A DNA stretch of 64,000 nucleotides from Vandammella animalimorsus (GCF_002285285.1 NZ_NSJF01000002.1:434001-498000), one strand, 5' to 3'. Shown: positions 52,465 to 61,311, counted from the first letter of the stretch. Made by a program: numbers and translations. Notes: a model not told the origin generated them from the letters alone.

Positions 52465-53430
52465 TCAGTCCAGCGAGATGCCCAGATCGCGGATCAGCTG
52501 GTGCCAGCGCGTGGTTTCGCTTTCCAGCAAGGCGGCATATTCCTCGGGCGTGTTGCCCACCGGCTCGATGCCGAACTCGATGAGCTTTTTCTCAACCTGG
52601 GGGTCGCGAATGGTTTCGACCACGGCGCGGTTGAGCGCGGCGATGGTGTCCTTGGGCGTGGCAGCGGGCACGGCCAGGCCGACCAGTGCGGCGGCCTCAA
52701 CGCCTTGCAGGCCCAGCTCGGCGAAGGTCGGCACCTCGGGCAGCTGGGCCAGGCGCTGCGAGTGCGCCACGGCCAGCGGGCGCACTTTGCCGCTGCGGAT
52801 GAAGCCCGCGCCAGCGGCCAGGTCCACCATCATCGCCGGCACCTGGCCGCTGGCCACGTCCGACAGGGCGGGGGCAGCGCCACGGTAGGGCGCGTGCGTC
52901 ATGTCCAGTTTGGCCTGGGTGCGAAACAGCTCCATGGCCAGATGGTGCGGGCTGCCCGCGCCAGCGGAGGCGTAGTTGAAGCCATTGGCGCTGTTCTTGA
53001 CCAACGCGGTGAATTCGGCCAAGTCCTTGGCGGGCAGCTCGGGCGAGGTCACCAGAATCATCGGGAAGCGCCCCATCAGCGTGACCGGGGCCAGATCCTT
53101 CACGTCGTAGACCAGCTTTTGGTAGAGCGCGGGGTTGAACACCAGCGTGCCGTTGTCGGCCGAGACCATGGTGTGGCCATCGGCCGCAGCGCGTGCGGCC
53201 TCGGACGCGGCAATGCCGGTGTTGCCGCCGGGCTTGTTCTCTACCACCACGGCTTGGTCGATGCGGGTAGAGAGGCTTTGCCCGATGGTGCGGGCCAGGA
53301 AGTCCGAGCCGCCGCCGGCCGGGTAGGGCACCAGCCAGCGCAGCGACTGGCTGGGCCAGTCAGCGGCGGCCGAGGGCATCGGCTGAAGCAAGGGGGCGGC
53401 CAGGCAAAGGGCGGCAAACAGTTTTTTCAT
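52465..53430 (-). CDS. Bug-family tripartite tricarboxylate transporter substrate-binding protein
   Basis: A 321-residue periplasmic binding protein: signal MKKLFAALCLAAPLLQPMPS, then WPSQSLRWLVPYPAGGGSD and VVVENKPGGNTG, the Bug signatures. It lies 84 bases upstream of the P450 gene on the same strand and divergent from the IclR gene. This arrangement (regulator, uptake receptor, catabolic oxygenase) suggests that the receptor recognises the substrate, or a product, of the P450; that is inference. No membrane subunits are nearby. The start at 53430 is set by the signal peptide; GGAAAAAC precedes it. Confidence 0.92.
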   Translation of the reverse strand: MKKLFAALCLAAPLLQPMPSAAADWPSQSLRWLVPYPAGGGSDFLARTIGQSLSTRIDQAVVVENKPGGNTGIAASEAARAAADGHTMVSADNGTLVFNPALYQKLVYDVKDLAPVTLMGRFPMILVTSPELPAKDLAEFTALVKNSANGFNYASAGAGSPHHLAMELFRTQAKLDMTHAPYRGAAPALSDVASGQVPAMMVDLAAGAGFIRSGKVRPLAVAHSQRLAQLPEVPTFAELGLQGVEAAALVGLAVPAATPKDTIAALNRAVVETIRDPQVEKKLIEFGIEPVGNTPEEYAALLESETTRWHQLIRDLGISLD

Positions 53431-53642
53431 GGTGTTTTTCCTTGTGGTGAAGCAGGTGGGGGGGACGCCGGCAGGGCGCTTGGCCTGCAAGCGGGGCACA
53501 GCCTTTGCAGGTGTGTGCAAGCATCAAGAAGGCTTGGTCGAAGCGGGCGCGCCGGCACCGAAAACCCCTCGCCATGGCAATGCCCTGGCGAGGGGTTGGA
53601 GTGCATCTGGGCTGTGCGTGGCTGTCGCAATCGGCCCTTTGC

Positions 53643-53660
53643 CCTTTGAACAGGTTCTTA
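53643..53660. repeat. Isolated terminus of the palindromic repeat
   Basis: CTTTGAACAGGTTCTTA on the plus strand is the reverse complement of TAAGAACCTGTTCAAAG, the terminal sequence of the repeat family. No second end was found nearby. It abuts the IclR-type dyads. Confidence 0.55.
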
Positions 53661-53691
53661 TGCTTTGCGTAAAGCATATACGCAAGGCGTA
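53659..53691. promoter_or_regulatory. Candidate IclR operator: two adjacent dyads
   Basis: TATGCTTT-GCGT-AAAGCATA (53659-53678, 8-bp arms) is followed at once by TACGC-AAG-GCGTA (53679-53691). Two tandem dyads between the divergent Bug and IclR genes are a plausible operator. A weak plus-strand promoter may lie just right of it (TTGCCT 53696, TAGAAT 53717). Confidence 0.5.
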
Positions 53692-53761
53692 ATTTTTGCC
53701 TGCGTGTTTACCCCGATAGAATGGCCTGCGCCTTGCGTTGATTTGGCCCTTTTGCCCTGCC

Positions 53762-54583
53762 ATGCCAGCTTCTTCATCCCCTCGCAATCCAGCGGCCGCA
53801 GCGCCAACGGCGCGCCATCGGCGCCAGCGCGTGCAGGCTGCGCAGACCGGCATGGATGTGCTCAAGGGCCTGGCCGAGCTTGATGGCCGCGCCAGCCTGA
53901 CGGCGCTGTCGCAGCATGTGCAGTTGCCGCTGGCCAAGGTGCACCGCTATCTGATGAGCATGGTCGAGGCCGAGTTGGTGGCCCAGGATCCGGCCTCGCA
54001 GCAGTACTACCTGGGCACGCAGGCCATCCGCATCGGCCTGGCTGCCATGCGCCAGGCCGAGCCCATCCGCCTGGCCGAGCCGGCCTTGCTGCGCCTGCGC
54101 GAATCGCTGGCTGTGACCTGCTTCATCGCCGTGATGGGCAACCAGGGCCCGACCATTGTGCGCTTTGAGGAACCCAGCCTGCCGGTGACCGTGAACGTGC
54201 GCGCCGGCTCGGTGCTGTCGCTGCTGTGGTCGGCCACGGGGCGGGTATTTCTGTCGCATCTGGACGATGCCGCCATGGATCGCATGGCCGAGGCAGAGCT
54301 GCGCCGCTGCACGCCACAGCAACGCAGCCAGCTGGCGCCCAGTCGCCCGCTGCAGGCGCTGCGCGCCGAGCTGGGCCGAGCGCCGTGCTTGGCGGTGCGC
54401 GACACCAATCTGCCAGGCATCAGCGCCGTGGCTGCGCCGATCCGCGACCACTCCGGCAAGGTCGTGGCTGTGCTCACGGCGCTGGGCGCCAGTGGCGGCT
54501 TCGATGCCGGGCTGGACGGCCCCATCGCTCAGGCCGTGCAGCGCGAGGCCCAGGCCGTCAGCCGCGCGCTGGGCTGGATCTGA
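53762..54583 (+). CDS. IclR-family transcriptional regulator
   Basis: A 273-residue regulator: an N-terminal winged helix (about 25-85, SLTALSQHVQLPLAKVHRYL) and the C-terminal IclR effector domain (about 90-270), with NLPGISAVAAPIRDHSGKVV near its end. It is divergent from the Bug-P450 operon and probably controls it; the aromatic or carboxylic effector is unknown. ATG 53762 is chosen over an in-frame TTG at 53738. Its TGA stop forms the first three bases of a palindromic repeat, so the true C-terminus may have been changed by that insertion. Confidence 0.92.
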   Translation: MPASSSPRNPAAAAPTARHRRQRVQAAQTGMDVLKGLAELDGRASLTALSQHVQLPLAKVHRYLMSMVEAELVAQDPASQQYYLGTQAIRIGLAAMRQAEPIRLAEPALLRLRESLAVTCFIAVMGNQGPTIVRFEEPSLPVTVNVRAGSVLSLLWSATGRVFLSHLDDAAMDRMAEAELRRCTPQQRSQLAPSRPLQALRAELGRAPCLAVRDTNLPGISAVAAPIRDHSGKVVAVLTALGASGGFDAGLDGPIAQAVQREAQAVSRALGWI

Positions 54584-54746
54584 GAACCTGTTCAAAATCT
54601 CTGCGCGGAGGGCAACGAATCGGATTTGGGCGGTCTGCCGCGTTGCAAAGCCTCGCCATAGCCCAACTATGGCTGCGTTTTGCGCCTTGCAGCCCATCCC
54701 AAACCGCTTCTTGCCCATTCGCACCGAGATTTTGAACAGGTTCTGA
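54581..54746. repeat. Full-length palindromic repeat with 19-bp perfect terminal inverted repeats
   Basis: AGAACCTGTTCAAAATCTC (54583-54601) is exactly complementary to GAGATTTTGAACAGGTTCT (54726-54744). The interior is also largely inverted: GCAAAGCCTCGCCATAG faces CTATGGCTGCGTTTTGC around 54645-54685. It carries no gene. This is the best-preserved member of a family with an internally deleted copy at 33501 and a divergent copy at 40088. The left end starts at the stop codon of the IclR gene. Confidence 0.93.
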
Positions 54747-54857
54747 AGGCCGGCTCCGAGCACGCGCCGAAGGGCTTGACAGGCTCGCTAAACTGATTCT
54801 TTTGGCTTTTGGCGGCTGCCGGTTTTGGCGGCCGTTGTTTCTAGGACTTGTGTACCC

Positions 54858-55973
54858 ATGGCGTTGATTCCCACCACCATCCTGACCGGCTTTCTTGGCG
54901 CGGGCAAAACCACGTTGCTCAATCGCGTGCTGCAGGAGTCTCATGGCCAGCGCATTGCCGTGATCGAGAACGAGTTCGGCGAGGAAAACATCGACAACGA
55001 AATTCTGGTGCGCGAGGGGGACGAGCAAATCGTGCAGATGAGCAATGGCTGTATTTGCTGCACGATCCGTGAGGACTTGCGCAGCACCCTCAGCGAACTG
55101 GCGGCCAAGCGGCGCAGTGGGGCGTTGGCGTTCGATCGCGTCATCATCGAAACCACGGGCGTGGCCGATCCCGGGCCGGTGATCCAGACCTTTTTCATGG
55201 ACGATGAGGTGGCCGAGCAGTACCTGGTTGACAGTGTGATCACCCTGGTCGATGCCAAGCATGCGCAGCAGCAACTCGACGACCGTCAGGAGGCGCGCCG
55301 CCAGGTCGGCTTTGCCGACCGCATCTTTCTGAGCAAGACCGACTTGATCGACGCGCCGCAGCGCCAGGCGTTGGTGCAACGCTTGCAGCGCATCAACCCG
55401 CGCGCGCAGATCAGCGTGGCGCACTTTGGCCAGGTGCCGCTGGAGCAGGTGCTGGATGTGCGCGGCTTCAACCTCAATGCCAAGCTGGATCTGGAGCCGG
55501 CGCTGCTGGAGCCTGGCGCGTCAGAGCATGCGCATGAGCACAGTCACGGGCACCACCATTGCGATGGGCACGGCCATGAACACGACGGGCACGAGTGCTG
55601 CGACGGACACGCGCACCATGAGCACGGTCATGACGCGCAGTGCAGCCACCCCAGCCACCACCACCACGATGACGACGTCAAGAGCTTCGTCTACCGCGCC
55701 ACGCGGCCTTTCGACCCCGCGCGGCTGGAGGATTTTCTGGGCGCCATCGTCAACGTCTACGGCCCCAAGATGCTGCGCTACAAGGGCGTGCTGGACATGG
55801 CCGGCACGCAGCGCAAGGTGATCTTCCAGGGCGTGCACCAGCTCATGGGCAGTGACCTGGGGCCTGTCTGGGCCGAGGGCGAGCCGCGCGAGAGCAAGAT
55901 GGTGTTCATCGGCATTGATCTGCCGCGCGACATCCTCGTGCAAGGTCTTGAGCAATGCCTTGTGCCGCAGTAA
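54858..55973 (+). CDS. CobW/COG0523-family metal-chaperone GTPase
   Basis: A 371-residue G3E GTPase. The Walker A is GFLGAGKTT (residues 11-19), the metal-binding CxCC motif is C65-I-C67-C68 in NGCICCTIRED, and the GTP-base motif is SKTDL. A long His/Asp/Cys-rich loop (about 223-275) can bind several metal ions; the CobW C-terminal domain follows (RATRPFDPARLEDFL). Zinc-delivery members of this family are often near dksA, as here; zinc is therefore the likeliest metal. The start at 54858 is 45 bases after a region with no clear promoter; no Zur box was recognised. Confidence 0.93.
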   Translation: MALIPTTILTGFLGAGKTTLLNRVLQESHGQRIAVIENEFGEENIDNEILVREGDEQIVQMSNGCICCTIREDLRSTLSELAAKRRSGALAFDRVIIETTGVADPGPVIQTFFMDDEVAEQYLVDSVITLVDAKHAQQQLDDRQEARRQVGFADRIFLSKTDLIDAPQRQALVQRLQRINPRAQISVAHFGQVPLEQVLDVRGFNLNAKLDLEPALLEPGASEHAHEHSHGHHHCDGHGHEHDGHECCDGHAHHEHGHDAQCSHPSHHHHDDDVKSFVYRATRPFDPARLEDFLGAIVNVYGPKMLRYKGVLDMAGTQRKVIFQGVHQLMGSDLGPVWAEGEPRESKMVFIGIDLPRDILVQGLEQCLVPQ

Positions 55974-56287
55974 AACGCAGGGCAATGCGCTACATTCCAG
56001 GGCAGCGCAAAGCGGGCGATTGTGGCTACAATCCGCGCCCGTTCCCAGCCGCACCAACCAGGCGTGGCTGGGGTAAGAAGATCAATGGAGACCAGTGCGG
56101 CACTGGCGCCATCGGCCTTCCGGATAGTGCTTGCAGGATGACGGTGTTTTGTGTCCGGTCCGTGTGCCCAGGCGGCAATGCCGTGCAGGGCCTGGCGCCG
56201 AGCCATTCCTGACAGGCGCAAACCGGCAGGCTGCCCGGCGCGCAGCGCGCGGCACCAGAGTTAGAAGAGAGAGGCGGTTGAGAAATC
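55974..56287. promoter_or_regulatory. Leader region upstream of dksA
   Basis: A 314-base gap. GTGGCTACAATCC at 56023-56034 gives a candidate -10 box (TACAAT, 56027-56032), leaving a leader of about 250 bases. A hairpin CCCAGCC/GGCTGGG lies at 56045-56072 soon after the presumed start, and AGAGAGAGGCGG precedes the ATG by about 8 bases. Long leaders are consistent with post-transcriptional control; none is proven. Confidence 0.4.
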
Positions 56288-56794
56288 ATGGCAACTAAAA
56301 CCACTGCGCGTACATCAGCAGCGCGGGCCAAGCCGGCCCAAACCAACGGCAAGACCGCGGCAGGCAAAGCCGCCAGCGATGTGCAGATGCTCACCGACCA
56401 GGACGTGCTGGCCATGCCGGAGAAGGACTACATGAATGCCGTGCAACTGGCGTTCTTCCGCAACAAGCTGGTGCAGCTCAAAGAAGACATGCTGCGCAAG
56501 GCTGGCGCGACCACTGAATATCTGCGTGAAGAAGTCTCCGTGGTGCCCGATCCGGCCGACCGCGCCACGATCGAGGAAGAGCACGCGCTGGAGTTGCGCA
56601 CCCGCGACCGCGAGCGCAAGCTGCTCAAGAAAATCGAGCAGTCGATTGCCAGCATCGATGCTGGTGAATACGGCTACTGCGATGAAACGGGTGAGCCCAT
56701 AGGCATTGGCCGCCTGCTGGCCCGCCCAACGGCCACGCTGTCGCTGGAAGCGCAGCAGCGTCGCGAGCTCAAGCAAAAAATGTTCGGGGACTGA
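56288..56794 (+). CDS. dksA: RNA polymerase-binding transcription factor DksA (zinc-ligand-poor type)
   Basis: DksA binds the secondary channel of RNA polymerase and, with ppGpp, redirects transcription in starvation. The 168-residue protein has an Ala/Lys-rich N-terminus, the coiled coil (about 60-125, with VVPDPADRATIEEE at the tip) and the C-terminal globular region YGYCDETGEPIGIGRLLARP. Of the four zinc ligands of E. coli DksA only the first is kept: C131, then T134, S152 and A155 (the last two in TLSLEAQ). This is the alphaproteobacterial/DksA2-like form that folds without zinc. It lies 314 bases after the CobW gene and 22 before the STAS protein gene. Confidence 0.95.
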   Translation: MATKTTARTSAARAKPAQTNGKTAAGKAASDVQMLTDQDVLAMPEKDYMNAVQLAFFRNKLVQLKEDMLRKAGATTEYLREEVSVVPDPADRATIEEEHALELRTRDRERKLLKKIEQSIASIDAGEYGYCDETGEPIGIGRLLARPTATLSLEAQQRRELKQKMFGD

Positions 56795-56816
56795 AGGGCC
56801 CCACCGAGGTCTGCCC

Positions 56817-58532
56817 ATGACCACCCAGAGCACGCCGCCGCCAGCAGGAGGAGCTCCGGCGACGGGGTTCTTATCCAAGATGGTCAGGTTTGTCAGCAAT
56901 CCGACCAAGGACTGGAAGGAGCTCGACAGCCTGGGCCAGGCAGAGTCCAGCCCCGAAGACGACGTCAATGCGCAGGAGTTGCGCGAACGCATCGAGCGCA
57001 AGCGCCGCAACGACTTCATCCGCAAAGAAGAGTTTGCGCACTGGCGCAAAATCATCAATGCGCGCAAGAAGCGCCAGCCGCAGGCGCAGGTGCCGCCCAG
57101 CGTGTTGGCCAGGCTGGCGGCCAACAAGAGCGCCTCGGAAGAGGCGCGTGCCCAACCGACGACCACGCTGGGCAGCCGGCTGGGCACGCTGAAGAAGATC
57201 AACGAGATCGAGGAGCAGATTTCCAAGCAATGGTGGCAACAGGGCCGGCGTCAAGGCGCCGCGCAAGCGCCATCGGACCTGCAGCAGGAGGAGACGGAGT
57301 TTTTGTTTGCCAGCGACAGCCTGTTCTTTGCCGACATGGTGGCCAGGCAGGTGCGCCAGGCGCGCAGGTACTTGCAGGATCCGCAGGCCGAGCATCTGCC
57401 GCAGGATCCGGCGCAACAGCAGGCTTGCCGGGACATGGCGGTCAAGTTACAGCGCATGGACGAGGTGTTGGCATTTTTTGAATTGCAGGAGGAGTTTGTG
57501 CATCAGGCAGATCTCGAAGAGGCCTCGATACTGTTTGCCAGCAATCGTGTCGCAGAGGCGGAAAAGATTCTGGTTGACGTGATTCGCAAGCACGTCAACG
57601 ATCCGCCGCAGGAGCAGGTGGACATTTGGATGGCCCTGTTCGACTTGTATCGCGCCGTGGGCGCGCAGGATCGCTTCGACGCCGTGGCGCTGGATTTCGC
57701 GCGGCGCTTCGACCGCTCTGCGCCGGTGTGGTTTTCGTTGCCTGAGCAGCTGGGCACTGAGCTGGCGCAGCAGCGCGAGTCCAAGCGCCCTTTCTCATGG
57801 ACCAGTGCGGCCGATGTGAGCGTGCAAACGGTGGCTGCGGCCTCGGCCCTGCGCCAGCGTGCGGCCTCGCCCTACCAGTTCAACTGGAGCAGGCTCAAGA
57901 ACATTCAGCCCGATGCCGTGGCCTCACTGGTGCAGCTCATTGGCGAGCTTGCCAGCTTGCAGGGCGTGGTGCAGTTCACCGGCGGCGATGTGCTGGTCAA
58001 TCTGGTGCAGGAGCGCACGGTGGCCAACGATGCCAGCGTGGCGCGCGATTGGTGGTTGCTGCGTCTGGCGCTGCACCGGCTGATGAACGAGGCCGAGCAG
58101 TTCGAGCTGGCTGCGCTGGATTACACCATCACCTATGAGGAATCGCCCCCGGCCTGGGTTGCGCCCAAAGTTCAGTACCGTGATGGCTCGGCCCAGCCCG
58201 ATGCAGTGAGCGCGGTCGCAGCCACGGCGGGCGAAGAGTCCGCACATTTGGACATGCAGAAATCCCGCTTGCAGGGGCGCATCGAAGACGATGCCACCGC
58301 CTTGCTCGATGAGGCCGTGGCGGCATTGCCGGCTGGCGCTCCGCTGGACATCGACTGCGGCAAGCTCATCGCGATGGACTTCAGCGCTGCAGGCTCGGTG
58401 CTGAACTGGGCGGCGCAGCAGCAAAGCGAAGGCCGCGTCGTGGTGTTCAGCAACCTGCACCGGCTGGTGGCGGTGTTCTTCAACGTCATCGGCATCAACG
58501 AGCACGCGCGTGTGCTGCCGCGCAAGAATTGA
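56817..58532 (+). CDS. Uncharacterised protein with C-terminal STAS-like domain
   Basis: A 571-residue cytoplasmic protein. The first 150 residues are basic and highly charged (ERIERKRRNDFIRKEEFAHW). The middle is helical, with TPR-like stretches (about 205-290). The last 100 residues look like a STAS fold (PLDIDCGKLIAMDFSAAGSV LNWAAQ, then GRVVVFSNLHRLVAVFFNVI), the module of anti-sigma-factor antagonists. The phosphorylatable serine context (DFSAAGS) is plausible. It has no signal or transmembrane segments. Genes of this type are conserved between dksA and hslV in related genomes by my recollection. Function unknown; a role in partner switching is inference. Confidence 0.8.
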   Translation: MTTQSTPPPAGGAPATGFLSKMVRFVSNPTKDWKELDSLGQAESSPEDDVNAQELRERIERKRRNDFIRKEEFAHWRKIINARKKRQPQAQVPPSVLARLAANKSASEEARAQPTTTLGSRLGTLKKINEIEEQISKQWWQQGRRQGAAQAPSDLQQEETEFLFASDSLFFADMVARQVRQARRYLQDPQAEHLPQDPAQQQACRDMAVKLQRMDEVLAFFELQEEFVHQADLEEASILFASNRVAEAEKILVDVIRKHVNDPPQEQVDIWMALFDLYRAVGAQDRFDAVALDFARRFDRSAPVWFSLPEQLGTELAQQRESKRPFSWTSAADVSVQTVAAASALRQRAASPYQFNWSRLKNIQPDAVASLVQLIGELASLQGVVQFTGGDVLVNLVQERTVANDASVARDWWLLRLALHRLMNEAEQFELAALDYTITYEESPPAWVAPKVQYRDGSAQPDAVSAVAATAGEESAHLDMQKSRLQGRIEDDATALLDEAVAALPAGAPLDIDCGKLIAMDFSAAGSVLNWAAQQQSEGRVVVFSNLHRLVAVFFNVIGINEHARVLPRKN

Positions 58533-58617
58533 AGCCTTGAACGGGCTCTGAACAGGCTTTGAGCCGCTTTTGCCGCCGCGCCCTTGAAGTTCTGCGGGCC
58601 GCCCCTACGTGGCGGCG

Positions 58618-59172
58618 ATGCAAGAACAATTTCATGGCACGACGATTCTGAGCGTGCGCCGCCGCGATGCGGCAGGCAAGATGCAGGTGGCCATTGGCGG
58701 CGATGGCCAGGTGACCCTGGGCAACATCGTCGTCAAGGGCACGGCGCGCAAAGTACGCAAGCTCTACCACGGCAAGGTGCTGGCCGGCTTTGCCGGGGCC
58801 ACGGCCGATGCCTTCACGCTGTTTGAGCGCTTCGAAGCCAAGCTGGAAAAGCACCAGGGTCATCTGGCCCGCGCCGCGATCGAGCTGACCAAGGAATGGC
58901 GCACCGATCGCGTGCTGCGTCGTCTGGAGGCCATGCTGGCCGTGGCCGACAAGAACGTCTCCCTGATCATCACCGGCAACGGCGATGTGCTCGAGCCTGA
59001 GCAAGGCATCGTTGCCATCGGCTCGGGCGGCGCCTTTGCCCATTCGGCGGCCAAGGCGCTGTTGGCGCACTCGGAGCTTTCGGCCGAGCAGATCGTGCGC
59101 CAATCGTTGCAAATCGCCGGCGAGCTGTGCATCTACACCAACCTCAGCCACACCATCGAAGTGCTGGACTGA
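58618..59172 (+). CDS. hslV: ATP-dependent protease peptidase subunit HslV
   Basis: HslV is the dodecameric peptidase of the HslVU protease. The 184-residue protein starts [15 protein letters not shown]; the catalytic threonine is the first T of HGTTI after processing. [14 protein letters not shown] and [15 protein letters not shown] are family blocks. ATG 58618 is chosen over GTG 58609 because it gives the usual short propeptide. The preceding bases (58535-58565) contain a degenerate fragment of the palindromic repeat family (CTCTGAACAGGCTTTGAG). hslU follows after 115 bases. Confidence 0.96.
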   Translation: MQEQFHGTTILSVRRRDAAGKMQVAIGGDGQVTLGNIVVKGTARKVRKLYHGKVLAGFAGATADAFTLFERFEAKLEKHQGHLARAAIELTKEWRTDRVLRRLEAMLAVADKNVSLIITGNGDVLEPEQGIVAIGSGGAFAHSAAKALLAHSELSAEQIVRQSLQIAGELCIYTNLSHTIEVLD

Positions 59173-59287
59173 TCTTGACCCTGCCCGCCTGCGCCCTGGC
59201 TGCGCTGCCCATGCCTTTTCGCCCCGCCAGGCTGGCCTGCGCGCCGGGCCTGCCAGGCGACGATCCAGACCCGAAGAAAGTGCATTT

Positions 59288-60604
59288 ATGTCCTCGATGA
59301 CACCCCAGGAAATCGTCTCTGAGCTCGACCGCCATGTGGTGGGCCAGCAAGCAGCTAAGCGCTCTGTGGCCATTGCCATGCGCAATCGTTGGCGTCGCCA
59401 GCAGGTGGCCGAGAGCCTGCGCGCCGAGATCACGCCCAAAAATATCTTGATGATTGGCCCCACCGGCGTGGGCAAGACCGAGCTGGCGCGGCGTTTGGCC
59501 AAGCTGGCCGATGCGCCTTTCATCAAGGTCGAGGCCACCAAGTTCACCGAGGTGGGCTATGTTGGCAAGGACGTGGACTCCATCGTGCGCGATTTGGTCG
59601 AAGTGGCCGTCAAGCTCGAGCGTGAAAGCGAAATGCGCCGCCTGCGCACCCGCGCCGAGGATGCGGCCGAAGACCGCATTCTTGATGTGCTGATCCCCAC
59701 GGCCTCGGGCGACAGCGCAGCCTCCGACAGTACGGCGCGCCAGGTGTTTCGCAAGAAGCTGCGCGAGGGTCAGCTCGACGACAAGGAAATCGAGCTGGAA
59801 TTGCTGGAGCAAAAGCCTCAGCTGGAAATCCTTGGGCCAGCCGGCATGCAGGACATGGCCGAAAGCCTGCGCGACTGGATGGGCCAGATGCAGCAGGGCC
59901 GCAGGAAAAAGCGCAAACTGCGCATCGACCAGGCGCGCAAGCTGCTGATCGACGAAGAAGCCGCTGGCCTGGTCAATGAGGAGGAGCTGCGCAGCCGCGC
60001 CCTGAATAACGCCGAGCAAAACGGCATCGTGTTCATCGATGAGATCGACAAGGTGGCCGTGCGCAGCGAGGCCTCCGGCACTGATGTGTCGCGCCAGGGC
60101 GTGCAGCGCGACCTGCTGCCGCTGGTCGAGGGCACGACGGTGCAAACCAAGTACGGCCTGATCAAGACCGATCACATGCTGTTCGTGGCCTCAGGCGCTT
60201 TCCACCTGAGCAAGCCCAGCGACTTGATCCCCGAGTTGCAAGGGCGCTTCCCGATCCGCGTTGAACTCGCTTCGCTGTCGGTGCAGGACTTCGTGGCCAT
60301 CCTGGCCAATACCCAGGCCTCCATCGTCAAGCAGTACCAGGCGTTGTTGGCCACCGAGGGCGTGCAGCTGCAGTTTCAACCCGATGGCATCGAGCGCATT
60401 GCGCAAATCGCCCATGAGGTCAACGAGCGCACGGAAAACATCGGCGCGCGCCGCCTGGCCACGGTGATGGAGCGTCTGCTGGAGGAAATCAGTTTCGATG
60501 CCGCACGCCTGAGTGGTCAGAACATCCTCATCGACACCGCCTTCGTCGATGCTCGGCTGGGCGATCTCAGCCGCGACGAGGATCTCTCTCGTTACATCTT
60601 GTGA
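59288..60604 (+). CDS. hslU: ATPase subunit HslU of the HslVU protease
   Basis: HslU unfolds substrates for HslV. The 438-residue AAA+ protein has the N-terminal [20 protein letters not shown], Walker A GPTGVGKT (57-64), Walker B FIDEIDK, the I-domain (about 110-240, rich in charged helices), sensor [20 protein letters not shown] and the conserved C-terminal tail DLSRYIL that activates HslV. ATG 59288 starts the protein [10 protein letters not shown]. It is the last gene before the dcw cluster. Confidence 0.97.
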   Translation: MSSMTPQEIVSELDRHVVGQQAAKRSVAIAMRNRWRRQQVAESLRAEITPKNILMIGPTGVGKTELARRLAKLADAPFIKVEATKFTEVGYVGKDVDSIVRDLVEVAVKLERESEMRRLRTRAEDAAEDRILDVLIPTASGDSAASDSTARQVFRKKLREGQLDDKEIELELLEQKPQLEILGPAGMQDMAESLRDWMGQMQQGRRKKRKLRIDQARKLLIDEEAAGLVNEEELRSRALNNAEQNGIVFIDEIDKVAVRSEASGTDVSRQGVQRDLLPLVEGTTVQTKYGLIKTDHMLFVASGAFHLSKPSDLIPELQGRFPIRVELASLSVQDFVAILANTQASIVKQYQALLATEGVQLQFQPDGIERIAQIAHEVNERTENIGARRLATVMERLLEEISFDAARLSGQNILIDTAFVDARLGDLSRDEDLSRYIL

Positions 60605-60876
60605 GCGCTGCCGCAAAGGGTTGCTTGAATCTCATAAGGATTTTCTAATACCCTTCTAACTCGTTAATTTTCCAAAAGATTTAGGCCGCCATCCTCGTCA
60701 GGGGTTGGCGGCTAACTTATTGATTCCATTGAAAGTAATTGTTTGCCAGACGGCGTCGCCAGAAAATCCTGTTAAAGTGTAATTAAGTGACGTAATCCAG
60801 TCATAAAGTGGGCTAGAGTGGGTTGCGTCAGTTCATTTTGGGGTGAGGGTGCGCATACCCGGCGCGGCTAGCAATC
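60605..60876. promoter_or_regulatory. dcw-cluster promoter region
   Basis: The most AT-rich stretch of the right-hand half. A dyad GCCGCCA/TGGCGGC (60685-60712) may end hslU transcription, although no T-run follows. CTGTTAAAGTGTAATTAAG (60766-60784) is the likely -10 area of the mraZ promoter. The MraZ box lies just downstream. Confidence 0.55.
60809..60823 (+). promoter_or_regulatory. MraZ operator: two TGGGN repeats
   Basis: TGGGC-TAGAG-TGGGT: two TGGGN units with the 5-base spacing used by MraZ for autorepression of the dcw operon. A third unit at the same spacing is not seen; TTGGGG at 60839 is out of register. It lies 54-68 bases upstream of the mraZ ATG. Confidence 0.75.
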
Positions 60877-61311
60877 ATGCTTTTCCAGGGGATTTCGTCG
60901 GTGACCATTGATGCCAAGGGTCGGCTTTCCGTGCCGACCCGGCATCGTGACGCCATCTCGAACCAGTTCGAGGGGCGGCTGACCATCACCCGGCATCCCG
61001 ATGGCTGTCTGATGATCTTCCCGCGCCCGGAGTGGGAGAAATACCGCGAAAAAGTGCTGGCCCTGCCCGAGTCGGTGCGCTGGTGGAAGCGCATCCTGGT
61101 GGGCAATGCCATGGACGTGGAGATGGACGGCGCCGGTCGTCTGCTGGTGCCGCCCGAGCTGCGCCAGGCCGTCGGCCTGAGCAAGGAGGCCGTGCTGCTG
61201 GGCCTGGGCAATGTGTTCGAGCTGTGGGACAAGGCCAGCTACGAGGCCAAAGAGGCCGAGACTCTGCAGCAGCAGGCCATGCCCGATGCGATCAAGGACA
61301 TCACGCTGTGA
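60877..61311 (+). CDS. mraZ: Division/cell-wall cluster repressor MraZ
   Basis: MraZ is a dodecameric SpoVT/AbrB-fold regulator that represses its own dcw operon. The 144-residue protein starts [20 protein letters not shown] and repeats the module later as [18 protein letters not shown]. It is the first gene of the division and cell-wall cluster. The stop overlaps the GTG start of rsmH (GTGA). Confidence 0.97.
   Translation: MLFQGISSVTIDAKGRLSVPTRHRDAISNQFEGRLTITRHPDGCLMIFPRPEWEKYREKVLALPESVRWWKRILVGNAMDVEMDGAGRLLVPPELRQAVGLSKEAVLLGLGNVFELWDKASYEAKEAETLQQQAMPDAIKDITL

Noticed and set aside
49882-53649. Plus-strand open frame of about 1255 codons opposite the P450 and Bug genes
   Set aside because: Shadow of the minus-strand genes, with no recognisable motif; the P450, reductase and ferredoxin motifs on the other strand are complete.
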